NCBI GenBank assembly: GCA_021399435.1
Contig: JAJTUP010000100.1
Span: 62,001 to 126,000 of the forward strand
Direction: 5' to 3'
Length of the DNA: 64,000 bases
DNA from: Diaporthe sp. PMI_573
Lineage: Eukaryota; Ascomycota; Sordariomycetes; Diaporthales; Diaporthaceae
Part shown: positions 44,024 through 56,149 of the stretch, piece by piece
Position numbering within the stretch: position 1 is the stretch's first letter
How the letters are laid out: each line of letters starts with the position of its first letter
Translations under genes and position numbers: made by a program
The notes under the pieces: generated by a model
Told to the model about the DNA's origin: nothing
The model's database searches: none
The model's input: the letters and a program-made list of their open reading frames with translations, nothing else

Positions 44024-46498
44024 TAATAATCACACTAAACCTTTGTAGGGTTCAGTAGATAACCTGTAGGGTTTATATTAGCAATACAGTATAGAGGTAA
44101 TACTTGACTATTTAGTGTAAGACACAATAATTCTTCAAGTATAATTACTAGCTGTAAGGCTATCTAGTTATTAGACTAAATACTTAGATTAACGACTAAA
44201 GAGTCTATTCTATAAAAGCTATCTACTATGGTGATAACCATGTCCTTATATATTCCGACTCTTTAGTTGACTTAATGGAATCAATGGTAATTCCGTCGAT
44301 TTAGTATTATTTTGATGGAATCAATATTAAGTCCATTAATTTATCTCCCCTAGATAGGTCCTAATCCTAACCCTGGCCTTAGCGTACCCTGCTAACTTTA
44401 CCCTCAAGTGCCTGTAGAGTTGCGTCGTGATATCTGATTCTAATTACCGGGGTTATTAAAACGGGTCCCCTGGGTGCTATTATGTTGGTTTATAATACTA
44501 TCTCCCTCCTTGCTTCTTTTATCTTTAAAAGTGTCTTATAGGTTATCCTTGTCCGTCGCGTTTTTACTTATGCCTTCCTAATCCATTATATTGTTTAGAG
44601 TTACAAAATCTTGTTTTTCGAAAGTTGCTTCTAGTTCTAAACACAAAGCTGCCCTTCTTGCCGCCATTGCTTCTCGAGAAACCGTTATCCCTATACCTTA
44701 TTCTTACTACAAAAAACATAACCTAGCTAAGAATTGTTGTACTACTAGTTTGGAGTCTACCTAATGTTAGACTTGTGTTTGGCTTAACCTGTTGAACTAT
44801 AATATTCGGGGTCTGTCTTTTGACTAACTAAACAAGGTTACCTTAAAACATTACTGCCTGGAGGAGGAGCTGGAAGCCGTAGAGGAGGAGGCTTAGTAGC
44901 TAAATATAAAGATTTTGCATCTTTATAAATAGAAGCGGATGTGGTATGAGAAGATAATGCGCGCTGTTAGTTAAGAGATTAATAATGTAGAGGAGTTAGA
45001 GCATGTTGAGAACGAGGAGGCTGAGGTGAAGCGTAAGTATATTGCTAAGCAATCTGCTAATATTGCTTGTCGTGGTTCACCTAATATAAGTGGTGGGATA
45101 TAGGTGTAAGAGGCCTAGCTATATATTAAGGGTAAGGTTAGTGTTTTTAACTAGAGTTTTATAGTACCTAATAGTAGTAACTAGTTAACTTTTCTAGATA
45201 TTCCTAATATTAAAGGAATTAGTGGTAATATAACTGTTGGTAGTCTATTAAAATCTTGATATATCTTTTCTTGGCAAAGTAATTAACTAGTAAATTAAAA
45301 ACTGTAGCCGTTTGGCTTGTATACTCTTGCTTAACTAGTAGAGTTATTAACTAGTTAAGTTTTTTAACTAGTTGATTAGTTTAATTAGTTAACTGGGTTA
45401 ACTAGTTGACTGGGTTAACTAGTTAAGCTGATTAACTAGTTGAGGGAGTTAATTAGTTGACTTTTTTATTTTTATATATTCTTTGACTAGTCGACTAGTT
45501 AACTAGTTAAAAGGGTTGACTAGTTAAGGGGTCGACTAGTTAAGGGCTTATTTCAACTAGTAGATACTCTAACTAGTTTACTATCCTGGCTGTTTTATGG
45601 GCCTTATAGATCTTCTAGATTAACTAGTATTGTTAGGTAGCTAGTTAGTTAGCCTTGTCCTAGTTGTCCTTATTTTCATTATAGCCAAGTTCCTAGCCTG
45701 GTATTCTTTAAGGAGTTACTTACAACTAGTAAGGTTCTTAGTTAGTTTCCATATATTCTTACTAGTGTTGTATTCTTTCTATTTAACAAGATATTTCATT
45801 ATTCCTTAATGTTATCATAAGTTAATAATGCTTTCTACTTTATATTCCTTATTATACTTGTTGACTATCTTAATCTATATCTTAAGTTTTATGTTTTCTA
45901 GTACTAGTTCTAAGAGTAAGATATAAAAAACTAGGTGCTATCTTATCCTTTAAGGTAGTAAAAGTTTATAGTTAGTATCTAAGAGTTTCTTTAAGATTTT
46001 AAATAGTCTAATCTTTTTATAATTAAGCTTGTTGCTAGGGTACTTAGTTTTAATGTTTTATCAAAAAAGGTAGACTTTATCTCCCCTCTTAAGAATTAGT
46101 CCCTTAATTCTTTTTTGGTTTACATATTTAGCTATTTATTCCTATATAAAAGAAAGTTCTTCTTAAATATCCTTCTAGATTTGTTTAATTCTTATTACTT
46201 TTTGTTCCGCTGATTCTGCTGGTATGTTGTCTAATAATAATTTATAGTAAGCCTTGGGTTTGTATCTGTAGACTGTAAAGAAAGGTGACTATCTAGTCGT
46301 GCTAGTTGTTGTGTTATTGTAGGCAAACTGTGCTAATGGTAGTAATTCAACCTAGTTATCCTGTAACTAGTTGATATAATGTTGAAAGTATTGTTCTATA
46401 ATCTAGTTAATTTGCTCTGTTTGTCTATCTGTTTGTGGATGTGCTGTAGTTAAGAGTTTATATTTTGTTTCAAGTTGTTTTATTAGTGACTTCCAGAA
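44024..46498 (-). mobile_element. Ty3/gypsy remnant, minus strand, 3' part
   Basis: The 3' end is an LTR-derived segment, 44024-44266, inverted and RIP-mutated relative to the solo LTR (positions pair as 87744 minus p over most of the arm). The internal part, read on the minus strand from 46498 downward, contains integrase sequence: FWKSLIKQLETKYKLL, TTAHPQTDRQTEQIN, then about EQYFQHYINQLQDNQVELLP, FAYNN and an IPAESAEQ/IKQIQKDIQEE region. A zone of repeated CTAGTT palindromes (45330-45560) follows toward the 3' end. Reading frames are broken by many stops. The integrase starts abruptly at 46498, where another element begins, so it was cut by insertion. Confidence 0.8.
45330..45560. repeat. 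Clustered AACTAGTT/GACTAGTC palindromes
   Basis: A dozen or more octamers of the type TAACTAGTTA or GACTAGTTAA occur at 12-25 base spacing, separated by short GGG- or TTT-containing linkers. On the minus strand the ancestral reading is a Ser/Thr/Leu/Gln-rich repetitive segment downstream of the integrase, so it is probably a degenerate coding minisatellite. Confidence 0.7.
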
Positions 46499-46899
46499 TG
46501 TAACGGCCGGGCGGAAGCCACGCGGAAGCCCCGGTGTGGCCCCGGCAAAGGCCCTTCTAAAAAGAGACCCGAAGCCCCCACGTCTTAGACTTAAGGGAGG
46601 CAAGAATCAGTCTTGCACCAGACCTATACCTAATATATGTATTGGCCTTCCTAGTTCGCCAGATCATCATGCCTAGTATAGAGCCCATTATAATTCTAAT
46701 TCTTCTTCACATACTACCTACAATGCTACCAAAGACCAGTGAAAGAAGGGGAAGATTCTAAGGAAGTCACGACAATAGTAAGGGTAGTTCGGGAACAATC
46801 TAGCTTAATGATGCCCTAGTACAAGAACGGGAACGTAATCAACTACTTTAATAGAGAATCAACACTTTGAAAGTAGCCTAAATAACTATTAAAGCTAAG

Positions 46900-47940
46900 C
46901 CGAAAGATTTAAAGCTAGCTAATATTACTTTACTACCTATAGCCTATACCCTTTAGTAATACAATAGCTAGATAATGGATATAGAAAGGGCCTATATCTC
47001 ATAACTATAAACCCTCTATAATGATAAGATAAAAGTAATACATACATTAGACCACGTTAAGAAAGAGTGTTAAAACTGCTAGGATACTTATATAAAATCC
47101 TTAAGAAGAGGAGACGAGTCTATATTTAACTATTATAAGTGGGACGAGTTTAAGACTTTTAGCTCTAATTTTAAGAAGGATCCCTAAGGCGTATTAGGTG
47201 TTATTCAAAACTTAATTAATACTACTTACTAACGAGAAAACCAAGATCCATAGACCTTTTACTAGTACCTTGAAACGTTAGAATTAGAATAAGAAATAAG
47301 AAGTAATAGTTTGAAGGCCAAATTCTTTCTCTTAAGGTTGTTAGGATGGATATTGCTAGAGATTTAAATAAAATATACCCTAAGTATGTTAGAGACTAGA
47401 GATAAGATGGTTAGAGTTACCTAAGTAATTTGGGTTAATACCCTAGAGAGGGTTAAAAAGAGAAAATATAAGGAGGTAGGCCTAAAACGAGGGGGAACTA
47501 GTGGAACCCCTAATAAAAAAAAATGAGAAGAAAACTTCTCAGAAAGTGTTAGAAGAGGAAACTTCTTAGGAAGTATTATAAATTTGAGGGGAAGAACTCT
47601 AAATAACCCCTGGCTACAAGGCTAAGGTAGAGGCTAAAGATTCTAGGGCAAGGGTTCTTACACCCTGCTAAATCAGAATACTCAGGAAAGTACCTCTAAA
47701 GCAACCCTAAAGCTAAATCCTCTAGACAAAACAGGCAAGATGACTATATGCTATAGGTGTAGAAGCACCTACTACTATACTCTAAACTATCCAGTATTGG
47801 TAGAAACTACAGTATTGGTAAATTAAGTACAAGGCTGCGGCAACTATTGGTCTAGGGGCTATTAAGGTTAAAACTAAAGGAGAGGGAGTTGAAGTACCTC
47901 TTAACTACTTACGGGAATAATGTCTAAGGTTAAAGAGAGG
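46900..47940 (+). pseudogene. Gag pseudogene of the chromovirus
   Basis: A degraded Gag: at about 47225-47330 the frame reads REN.DP.TFY.YLETLELE.E and NSLKAKFFLLRLLG. A zinc knuckle lies at 47749-47790: CYRCRSTYYYTLNY, which has exactly CCHC spacing, but the His (codon 47773-47775) and the last Cys (47788-47790) are both Tyr. CAC to TAC and TGT to TAT are a C-to-T and a G-to-A change, as expected from RIP. Multiple stops; not functional. Confidence 0.8.
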
Positions 47941-47989
47941 AACTAGTGACTATATCTAGAAGTGGAAAAAAAGATAGTTGAAGTCTAAG

Positions 47990-50900
47990 AGATATTTATG
48001 ATCTTAGGTAAAGTGACTATAAAGTATAGTTAAAGACGTGTTAAGATTAATCTAGACATATAGGTATAAGTAGACTTAATTAGTATTTCTTTTGTTAAAA
48101 AGTTTGGCCTTAAATTATCTATAAAGATATTAGTATCTGTGGTGGGAATCTAAGAAACCGTGGTTCCTACTTATAGTATCTATTAAATACCTTTATTACT
48201 TAAAGACTATTTTGGAAATTAGAGGAAGGAGATGTAAGATTATATTGTAATTAAAAGGAAATGCTTAGAGTCTGTTTTGCTATTAGGTACCCTAGGTTTA
48301 AAACATTTTTAAATAGGGCTTGAAAGCTATCTAAAAGATTAGTGGCTTTAACAGGACGAGATTTATGTAGTGAAATAGACTGTAAAGTCTTTTATAAGGA
48401 ATCGGGGGAAGGTCTCCTATTGTTATACAATCCTTCTTACTGTTAAACCTTTTGGTCTGGTAGAATAGGAAGGGAGAAGTTAGTAGGAGCCCTAAGGGAT
48501 AGATGAAGAGGAGAAGTCATCCCTAGATTCGTCTTAAATATACCCGTGATTAAAGGAATTAGAGGAGTTTTTTATTAAGGACTGGGCTAAGGAATTACTA
48601 CTAAGGAGGAAGGTAGATTATATAATAGATCTGGAGAAGAGAACTTTACCCCCTTTTCTATCTCTATGCCTACTATTATTAATGGAACTTAAGGTCTTGA
48701 GGGAATAGCTTGAAAAGAGTTTAAAGTTAGGACGAATTACCCATAGTAAAAGTCTTACTAGTGTACTAGTTTTGTTTATACTGAAAAAAGATGGAACCCT
48801 TCAACTTTGTATTAACTATAGGGCTCTAAATGAAATAATAATAAAAAATTAGTATCCCTTACTACTAGTTTTGGAGATTCTAGATTAACTATTAGGTGTA
48901 TAGTTTTTCTTTAAGATTGATTTAATAGACGTATACTATTAGATTTATATCTAAGAGGGTAATGAATAAAAGACTACTTTTTATACTTAATATAGATATT
49001 ATAAATTTAGAGTAGTATTATTTGGATTAACTAACATACTAGCTATATTTTAATCTTTTATTACTAAGGTTTTAAGAGATTATATTAATGTCTATGTAAT
49101 TATTTATTTAGACGATATCTTGATTTTCTTAAAGAGTAAGGAAGAGTATAAAAAGTATATAGATGATTGTAGATCGTCTTATAATAGTAGAGTTATATAG
49201 CAATATCAAGAAGTACTGCTTTTTTTAAGAAGAGATTGAGTTTTTAGGATTTTTAGTTAGAAGGAAGGGAGTCTAAATAGACCCTAATAAGATTAGGACT
49301 ATCCAAGAATAGCTAATACTAACTACCTACCACGATATTTAAGTATTCTTGGGTTTCTACAACTTCTACTAAAGGTTCATTAAGGATTACTCGAAGATTA
49401 CATAACTACTTAATAAGTAACTAAAGGGCATGAAACGTGGCTAAAAGCCAGGGGGGATGGATCTCTTAGCCCTAAAAAATACTAAGATACGAAAGGTATT
49501 CGAGGAGCTTAAGACGAGGTTCCAACAAGTACCTCTTCTCTAATACTACAACCCTATACTTTCTACTTAAATCGAGTATGATGTATTAGACGGAGCCGCT
49601 ATATTAGTAATCTTATAATAACATCACCACGAGAGTAAATCTTAATAATATCTAATTACTTTTTAGTTAAAGAAGTTCTTAGGAGCTAAGCTTAATTAGA
49701 TAACCTACGACAAGGAATTGAGTACCATTATTAAAAGTTTCAGGCATTAGCGACAGTATCTCGAAGGGGTACAAGAACTAGTTATAGTTCTTTCTAATCA
49801 TAACAATCTCCGTGGCTTTATAAAGTAAAAAGAACTAATATAAAAACAGGTTTAATAGCTGATATATTTAGCTAGATTTGATTTTACTATCAAATACTAC
49901 TCTAGGAAGACGAACCTAGTAGATGGCCCATTAAGAAGGCCTGACTATATATTAGAAGAAAAGCCTCTAAATTTAAGTTGGATCCTAACTCTAGAATCAA
50001 AGATGGTTATAACTATCAGGAAGGATACATGATCCTATCTAAAAGACTAACAGCAGGCCTAGTTTAAGGCTATAGTCAGAAGTACCAAAGTGCAAGAGGT
50101 CTTAAAACTTGATTCCTCCCTGATAGAGTGTTGGCTTAAGTCTATAACTCCCCTATAAGAGTAGTTTATAATAAGAGTCTAGGTCCAGGCGTGTATTAGT
50201 AACGCGGGCACAATGTACCAAGGGCCCTACTCTCTGCTATTAGACTTAATTTACAAAGCCTAGGGGAAAGACCCTACAATCTAGGCTATCATTAAGAGGA
50301 TTAAATCCTTAAATAGTACTGTTTTAGATGGTTTTAGTTATAAGTTCTAAGACGGGCTACTATATTAAAAGGGATGTATATGTATGCTAAAATAAGAAAC
50401 CTTGTAATAGGAGATCCTGCGAACCTACTATGATGAGCTACTAAGTGGGTACTAGGGGTGAATGTAGATACAAATCCTGGTTAAAAGACATTTTTATTGG
50501 CTAGGCTTGAAGGCCTCTGTTATAAACTATATGTACTCTTATATAACGTGCTAATATGTATCTACGCTACGTTATTACCTGTATAGAGAGCTTGCTTTGT
50601 TACTGATTCCATTAGGCCCTATGTAAGAACTTAGTATAGACTTTGTTACTAGACTCCCGACTACTATTAGAGATGGCCGGGAAGTGGATGTGATCTTGGT
50701 TATTGTAGATCATTATACTAAGATAAGTTTCTTTACTATAATAAGTATAATAATAAATACTGCTAAACTAGCTGAGATCTTCTATAGGGAGATTAAATAT
50801 AAATGGGGACTACCTAAAGGAATCATGACTAATAGAGGCATAATCTTTACTAGCAAGTTCTGGAAGATACTTTACTAGCTAAGTGGAATCAAAATCTAAT

Positions 50901-51660
50901 ATACTACTACTTACTACTTATAGGGTGATAGATAAATGGAAAGAATGAACCAAACCCTGGAATAATACCTAAGGGTGTTTATAGTAGAAAATACCTAAAA
51001 CTAGCTAAACTTGTTATATACTGTATTCTTTGCTTATAATTCGGCACAAAGTGCTATGATTAAAATAAGCCTGTTTAAAGCTCTCTTTAGCTACAAACTA
51101 TCTTTTACTATTCTGTATAATAAATGGCCTACTGAGGACAATGTTCCTCGGAGGGAGGTACTAGTAGTTAAGGAATGTATTGAAAAACTTTAGTAAATTT
51201 AAACAGATTACAAGGAGAACTAGAAATAGGTAGTTAAGACACAGGCCTGAAATTATAACGATCGATACCAGCCTATATAATTCAAGATTAGCTAATGGGT
51301 ATTGCTAACAACTAAGCATCTACTCCTAAAAAACAAGAAGCTTGCTCTATAGAGGGTTGGCCTATTTAGGATCGTGTCTTAAGTGGGTAAGCAGGCCTAT
51401 GGTCTGACCCTACTAGAGAAGTACTCCTGAATATACTACGTGTACTATGTGAGCTAGCTGGAGCCCTGGGTGGTGAGAAACCCGAAGGACTTAATAGAAG
51501 GCATCCTAGACCTACTAGACTTAGAGGATAAATAGGCTAAATAGGAGCTAGAAGAGATTCGAGACTACTAGAAGATCGAGGATACTATATACTACTTGGT
51601 GAAGTAGAAAGGATGGCCTAATAAATATAACTTATGGGTGCTAGAAGACGAAATGTTGGT
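47990..51660 (+). pseudogene. Pol pseudogene of the chromovirus
   Basis: Protease remnant near 48010-48110 (VDLISISFVKKFGLKLS). Reverse transcriptase at about 48700-49260: KKDGTLQLCINYRALNE, FFKIDLIDVYY, VVLFGLTN, and the catalytic IIYLDDILIF with YLDD at 49105-49116. RNase H at about 49560-49960 (ELSTIIKSFRH, LVIVLSNHNNLRGF, ARFDFTIKYYSRKTN). Integrase at about 50470-51120 (FYWLGLKASV, LSIDFVTRLPTTIRDGREVD, VILVIVDHYTK, YFLPKG-like WGLPKGIMTNRG, VFFAYNSAQ). Chromodomain at 51542-51657 (EEIRDY, DTIYYLVK, stop, KGWPNKYNLWVLEDEML), where the stop replaces a Trp (TGG to TAG). No frame is intact. Confidence 0.88.
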
Positions 51661-51794
51661 AGACAAAACTATTATGAAGTACTGGAAAGGGAGAGGGCTA
51701 AAGTAAAGCTGGAAGAGGACTTAAGACTAGACTGGCGGAGGCTGTAGGAAGTGGCCATAAATTAAGTAGCGATAGGCTAATGAAGGCCAGGATA

Positions 51795-51900
51795 GCTAGA
51801 TAACTGGCTGATGAAGTCGATATTGGCCTGATGAGTGCTAGATGACTGGCTGATGAAGTTAATATTAGATAGATGAGTGTTAGAGAACTGATGGGTAAAC
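51795..51900 (+). repeat. 42-bp tandem repeat after chromodomain
   Basis: Two clear copies and a third partial copy of a unit beginning GCTAGATGACTGGCTGATGA and ending GATGAGT, directly downstream of the chromodomain. Differences between units are mostly G/A and C/T. Confidence 0.75.
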
Positions 51901-52849
51901 TAGAGGCTGGCCTGATAATAGGGAAATGTTTCTGGGTGAAGGCCTACTAAGGGGCTATCGAGTATCACCTGAGTGGAGGAGGGCTTTAAAGATTAATGTA
52001 TTAGAATTGAGTGTGAACGACTTTAGAAATGTCTGGGTTAAGGGAGGACTAGAAGAGTCCCTAAAAAAGCAATGTAAGGGTATTGTTATCCCTACTCTTA
52101 AAAAACCAAGCCCCCTCTACTAGTACTAATTACCAAGCTACCGTATCCCTAAGCAACTGGTAGGGAAGAGCTGTCCGTATTCTATGGGTTATCTTCTGTA
52201 GTAGTAGTAGAAACCCCTCTGGCTAGGTCCTGAAAGCGTTATCCATGACCCGCGAAACCTTTAAGAAAAACCCCTGAACCGAGCTGTGCTAGACCGGGAA
52301 CCCATTATTGGCTGGAACCACGCGTAGTATGCTATGACGAGTGTTAACCAGGTCCCTCAAGATCTTCTTACAAAGGGCGTCTACCGAGTTAGCCGAGCCA
52401 AACTGTACTAAATGAAGCGGGTGTGAATTAGCTAGGGCCTGTGACTGAAAGATACTGGCCTCTATAATGGCTGATTCCTGAGTGGATTAGTGTATGATTA
52501 TGCCTCGAAATGTAGGGAACTTATGTTTGTGACCTCAATTCATTTCTTCTCCCCCTGGGAGCCTCTCTTGTACTTTGGATTCTCTACCATCTTCCGAAAC
52601 GCCGGAGCACTGCTTGGTCTGTTCGCGGATAGGTTCATCAAGGTTTGGACTAGGCAAACCTACAAAATTAATAGCCGGTTCTCCTATATGATCGATAGAG
52701 GAGGATTTACAGCTTAGGCAATTCCCCTTAGAAGGGCTCTTGTAAAATATAAGTTAGAGATTAACCCGATGATTAAAGGATCCCCCTATGATAGTTAATA
52801 GAAGTAATAATGATAGATAGAAGGATACTTACCATTATATAAGGCAAGT

Positions 52850-54049
52850 TGTGGAATGGGTGGTAGCAATAGCGATGGCCGAAGGCGTCGGTCCGAAGCG
52901 GACCGCTGCAGCTGGCCACTTCTGGCTGGCCGGCTGCGGATGGCTGCTTAGTCATCCCAGGCAGCCAATTGGCAGCAAGGACGCTTGGACCGACTGCTGG
53001 CCCGTGTACACCGTAGATTAGTCAGCCTTCTGGCTGCACCCTACTTGGACGCTTTGCCGCCCACGAAGGGGTTAGCCAGAAGCACAACAAACACACCAGA
53101 TAGACCCACCGAATTGAAGCTATCAAGTAGCCACTTTGGTAACCCCTTCGAGTATACTCGATTACGTGCCCAACCAACACTGATCAGTAATTGCTTGGCA
53201 ATCTTTGACAGAAAGGTATTAGAAGAGGTAGACCTTGCCGTCAACATTCCGTACTTTAGTATACGACTAAGCAGGACGGCATCTACGCTATAATCTTCAC
53301 CAGGCTAGCATACTAACATTTGATATGCTCCCTACTAATTGGTGACAATTAGCCCTTAGATAACCCAACTCTTCCTAGTGAAAGAAGGATTTGGGACCCA
53401 TCGGTATGTTCCATTGTACAAGAAAACACCGTCAAGATCATTACAAATACCTACCACAACAATTACATCAATAAAAGCCCTTAAAAGCACTGTTTCAAGG
53501 CCATACTGCCTATTTATACCACCAAGAACCTTACTAAGTAAACGTGTAAATCGACAAAAGCCCTTAGAAACGCTCTTTTTCGAGGCTAAAAGAACCCTCT
53601 ACTAACCATTTGACGATTACCCTACCCCTCTAAACGTTGCCATAGTATGTATGGTAACTACAACTGTAAGGGGGGCTAGTTAAGAAAATTTGAACGGTCA
53701 CCACCCAAACGCTATACAAACCATTCACTTGGTTTTACAAACAGCACATCCCTTTAGAGCCCCATACTACCCGTAAGGCAACCACCTTCGGAGCCTCACA
53801 CTACTTGTACGGCAACCTATTAGTGCCCTATACTTAAACATTATAAACAGTTACCTATAAATCGATTATTACTAAAAGGTTTACTACACTTAACTATTAC
53901 CGAATAGTTACAGGTAAGTCTTTAGAATACTTTCTTATGTTAAAGAGTATACTATAACATGTTTTTGCGTTATTTTTCTATTACTTTTAACCAAAACTAT
54001 TATTATTTATACCCTTTAAACTACTACTTGCCCTTTTTTATTATTACTT
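52850..54049 (+). repeat. Left copy of 1.2-kb direct repeat (probable 5' LTR)
   Basis: Aligns base for base with 62801-64000 at a constant offset of 9951 with no net gap over 1200 bp. This copy keeps more C and G; differences in the other copy are C-to-T or G-to-A in the stretches I compared. The repeat may extend past 54049, since the partner is cut by the window end. A TATAAATA-like string lies at about 54161. Confidence 0.92.
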
Positions 54050-54439
54050 ACCCTCTCTCTCTCTTACTATCGTTATCTATACCTAAATTATTACAATTAC
54101 CCTTTTTTATAATAATTTTATACCTTCTCTCATACCTTTCCTTTAGTCTGCTTTCTTGTGTATAAATAGTAAAGGTTGCTACTATATATATTTCATTTAT
54201 GGTCTCTATACTTTATCCCTATTGTCTACGTGTTTTATTTTCTCTCCTACCCCTTTATTTTTATTATTTTTTAATATTAAGAATAAGAAAAAAAGGAAAA
54301 CTCTATATGTAAGATTGTATAATAATACTTTTGTTTACCAAAGACTACTACCTATAGGTAAATAGTATATTTATATTAGTTAGAAGTTATAGCTAGAAGA
54401 GTTTTGATACTTTCTATAATAACTATATTAATAGTTTTT
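54050..54439. other. AT-rich probable LTR end and leader
   Basis: Very T-rich sequence between the provable part of the left repeat and the gag-like region. It probably includes the rest of the 5' LTR and the primer binding site, neither of which I can delimit. Confidence 0.4.
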
Positions 54440-56147
54440 AATTATAATGATAAAAAAGGATATACTAATTATCGCTACTAACTTTCCTACTAAGAGCCTA
54501 GTAGTAAGTAAATACTAAGAAATAACTATTAAGGAGGAAATAAAGGTAGATAATATTATAAGCTAGTACTATTTAGTTATAAAAGCTAACTAGGAAAAGG
54601 TTAATCTATTACTAATAAAGATACTAGTTAACATTAAAAAGGTTAATAAGAAATAGGCCTTTATATATATCTTTAAGGTAATAGAGAGGATATATTAAAT
54701 ATAATATATTAATAATAGCTTCCTACTTAATACCTAGTCTTACTTTAAAGAGTAGACTATCAAGATAGTTAGTAAGGCTACTATTAGCTAGAAGAAAGAA
54801 CTTTAAAATCTTACTTGTTAATAAGGTATTTACCTTAGTCTATAGGGAAGATAAATTAGACTATAAATTAATACCTTCTTAACCTATAAGGAATACCCTG
54901 CCTAGCTAACTAAAGAGCTTCTGGTATATATTATTTATCTTTAATTATGCTTCTACGGTACCTTTATAAGAGCTAGAGAGACTAAGGCTTAGACTTATAA
55001 TAGCTTAATTTAATTTTTAGATCTTATATTAGATTCTATACTGGATTCTATACTAGATTCTATAGTGGAGATTGTTAATGATAATAAAGTTGTTATAAAG
55101 ACTAAAGAGGAGAATATTATTTCTTAACTATTATTATAATTACTAAGTTATATACCTTAGCTAGTAAGACCTATATCTTAACTAGGTTAGGTAACTAGTA
55201 CTATATTAGAGTTATAATAGAATGTTATATAGGCTTTATAACAAGTCTAATAGCTACTAGTAAAGTTTTTATTAGACTAGTAATAGTTACGAGAAACGTT
55301 ATAGTTATAGGAATAGTAAGATACTGCTTAGCTACTAGACTAGTAAGCTAATACCTAGTAATATAAGTAGCTTAATTAGATATTTCCTAGCATACTATAT
55401 TTTACTAGAACCCTAAGACTATTCCTTATATCTCTAGATCTAGAAGATCCATACTATATATTCTTTCTAAGATACTAAGGGTATATTAATCTTAAACCTA
55501 ATAAGATTACCTTCTTTTTTAAGGCCTAGGATTAAAGGCTAAAATAAACTAGAGATACCTATAATCTTCTTGATAATAAGGTCTACATTATATTCTCTAT
55601 TACCTAGTTTTATAATATTACTTTACTATAATTTTATATAATTCTTCTTTTAATTCTTACTAACTATACTAAACTATATTAAATTATATATATTAGCCTG
55701 AGTATAGAATTTTTGGAAGCCTATAAAAAACTTAAATAATACTTTAATATTAATACTAATTACTAGTAGTATTATAATAATTAGATAATAGTAATATTTA
55801 AAACCCTTTATTAAGATAAAGATAATATTAATAAGAGCCCTTATAATATTCTAATATTATTTCTTGATAAATTATAGCTATACTAGTAAGTACTTAGCCC
55901 TAAGTACTAGGGTAATAAGATACTTTATATAATAGTATTACGTACCTACTTTAGAGTACTTAAATTTAAATATATATTCTTTATATTATAGATACTATAT
56001 AAATGTCTTTTTTAAGATCTATAATTATTACTTAAGCTAAGTATTAACTATATAATATTTTAATAATTCTTTTAGAAAGATAAGGTTAGTATAGATAATA
56101 AGATATACTATCTTAATTATTAGTATATAAATAATTAGTAATAAGGT
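54440..56147 (+). pseudogene. Gag-like pseudogene of the copia element, 5' part
   Basis: Degraded frame with AQLTKELLVYIIYLQLCFYG at about 54900-54960, FIRAREIKAQTYNSLIQFLD (stops read as Gln), a Gln-rich stretch around 55150-55370, and FLEAYKKLK near 55715. It is broken by many TAG/TAA codons. The frame stops at the pogo insertion; deleting that element and one TA rejoins it as NKVID-stop-AFKYN, continuous with the sequence after 58476. Confidence 0.7.
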
Positions 56148-56149
56148 TA

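Larger units (their letters stand above)
46499..52849 (+). mobile_element. Ty3/gypsy chromovirus, plus strand, degraded
   Basis: Begins with TGTAACGGCCGGGCGG, an LTR-like start of normal GC content, inside the integrase of the minus-strand gypsy remnant. Gag, protease, reverse transcriptase, RNase H, integrase and chromodomain follow in the order typical of Ty3/gypsy chromoviruses, all broken by RIP stops. I could not find a second copy of the 5' LTR before the copia element begins at 52850, so the 3' LTR is deleted, too diverged, or lost by the next insertion. The right boundary is therefore provisional. The stretch 52140-52730 is less mutated and not identified. Confidence 0.85.

Noticed and set aside
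44440..46400. Mitochondrial or bacterial origin of the AT-rich block
   Set aside because: Recognisable Ty3/gypsy, Ty1/copia and pogo domains and transition-biased divergence explain the composition as RIP.
50684..51193. Open frames of 60-64 codons as genes
   Set aside because: They are surviving fragments of the chromovirus integrase between RIP stops.
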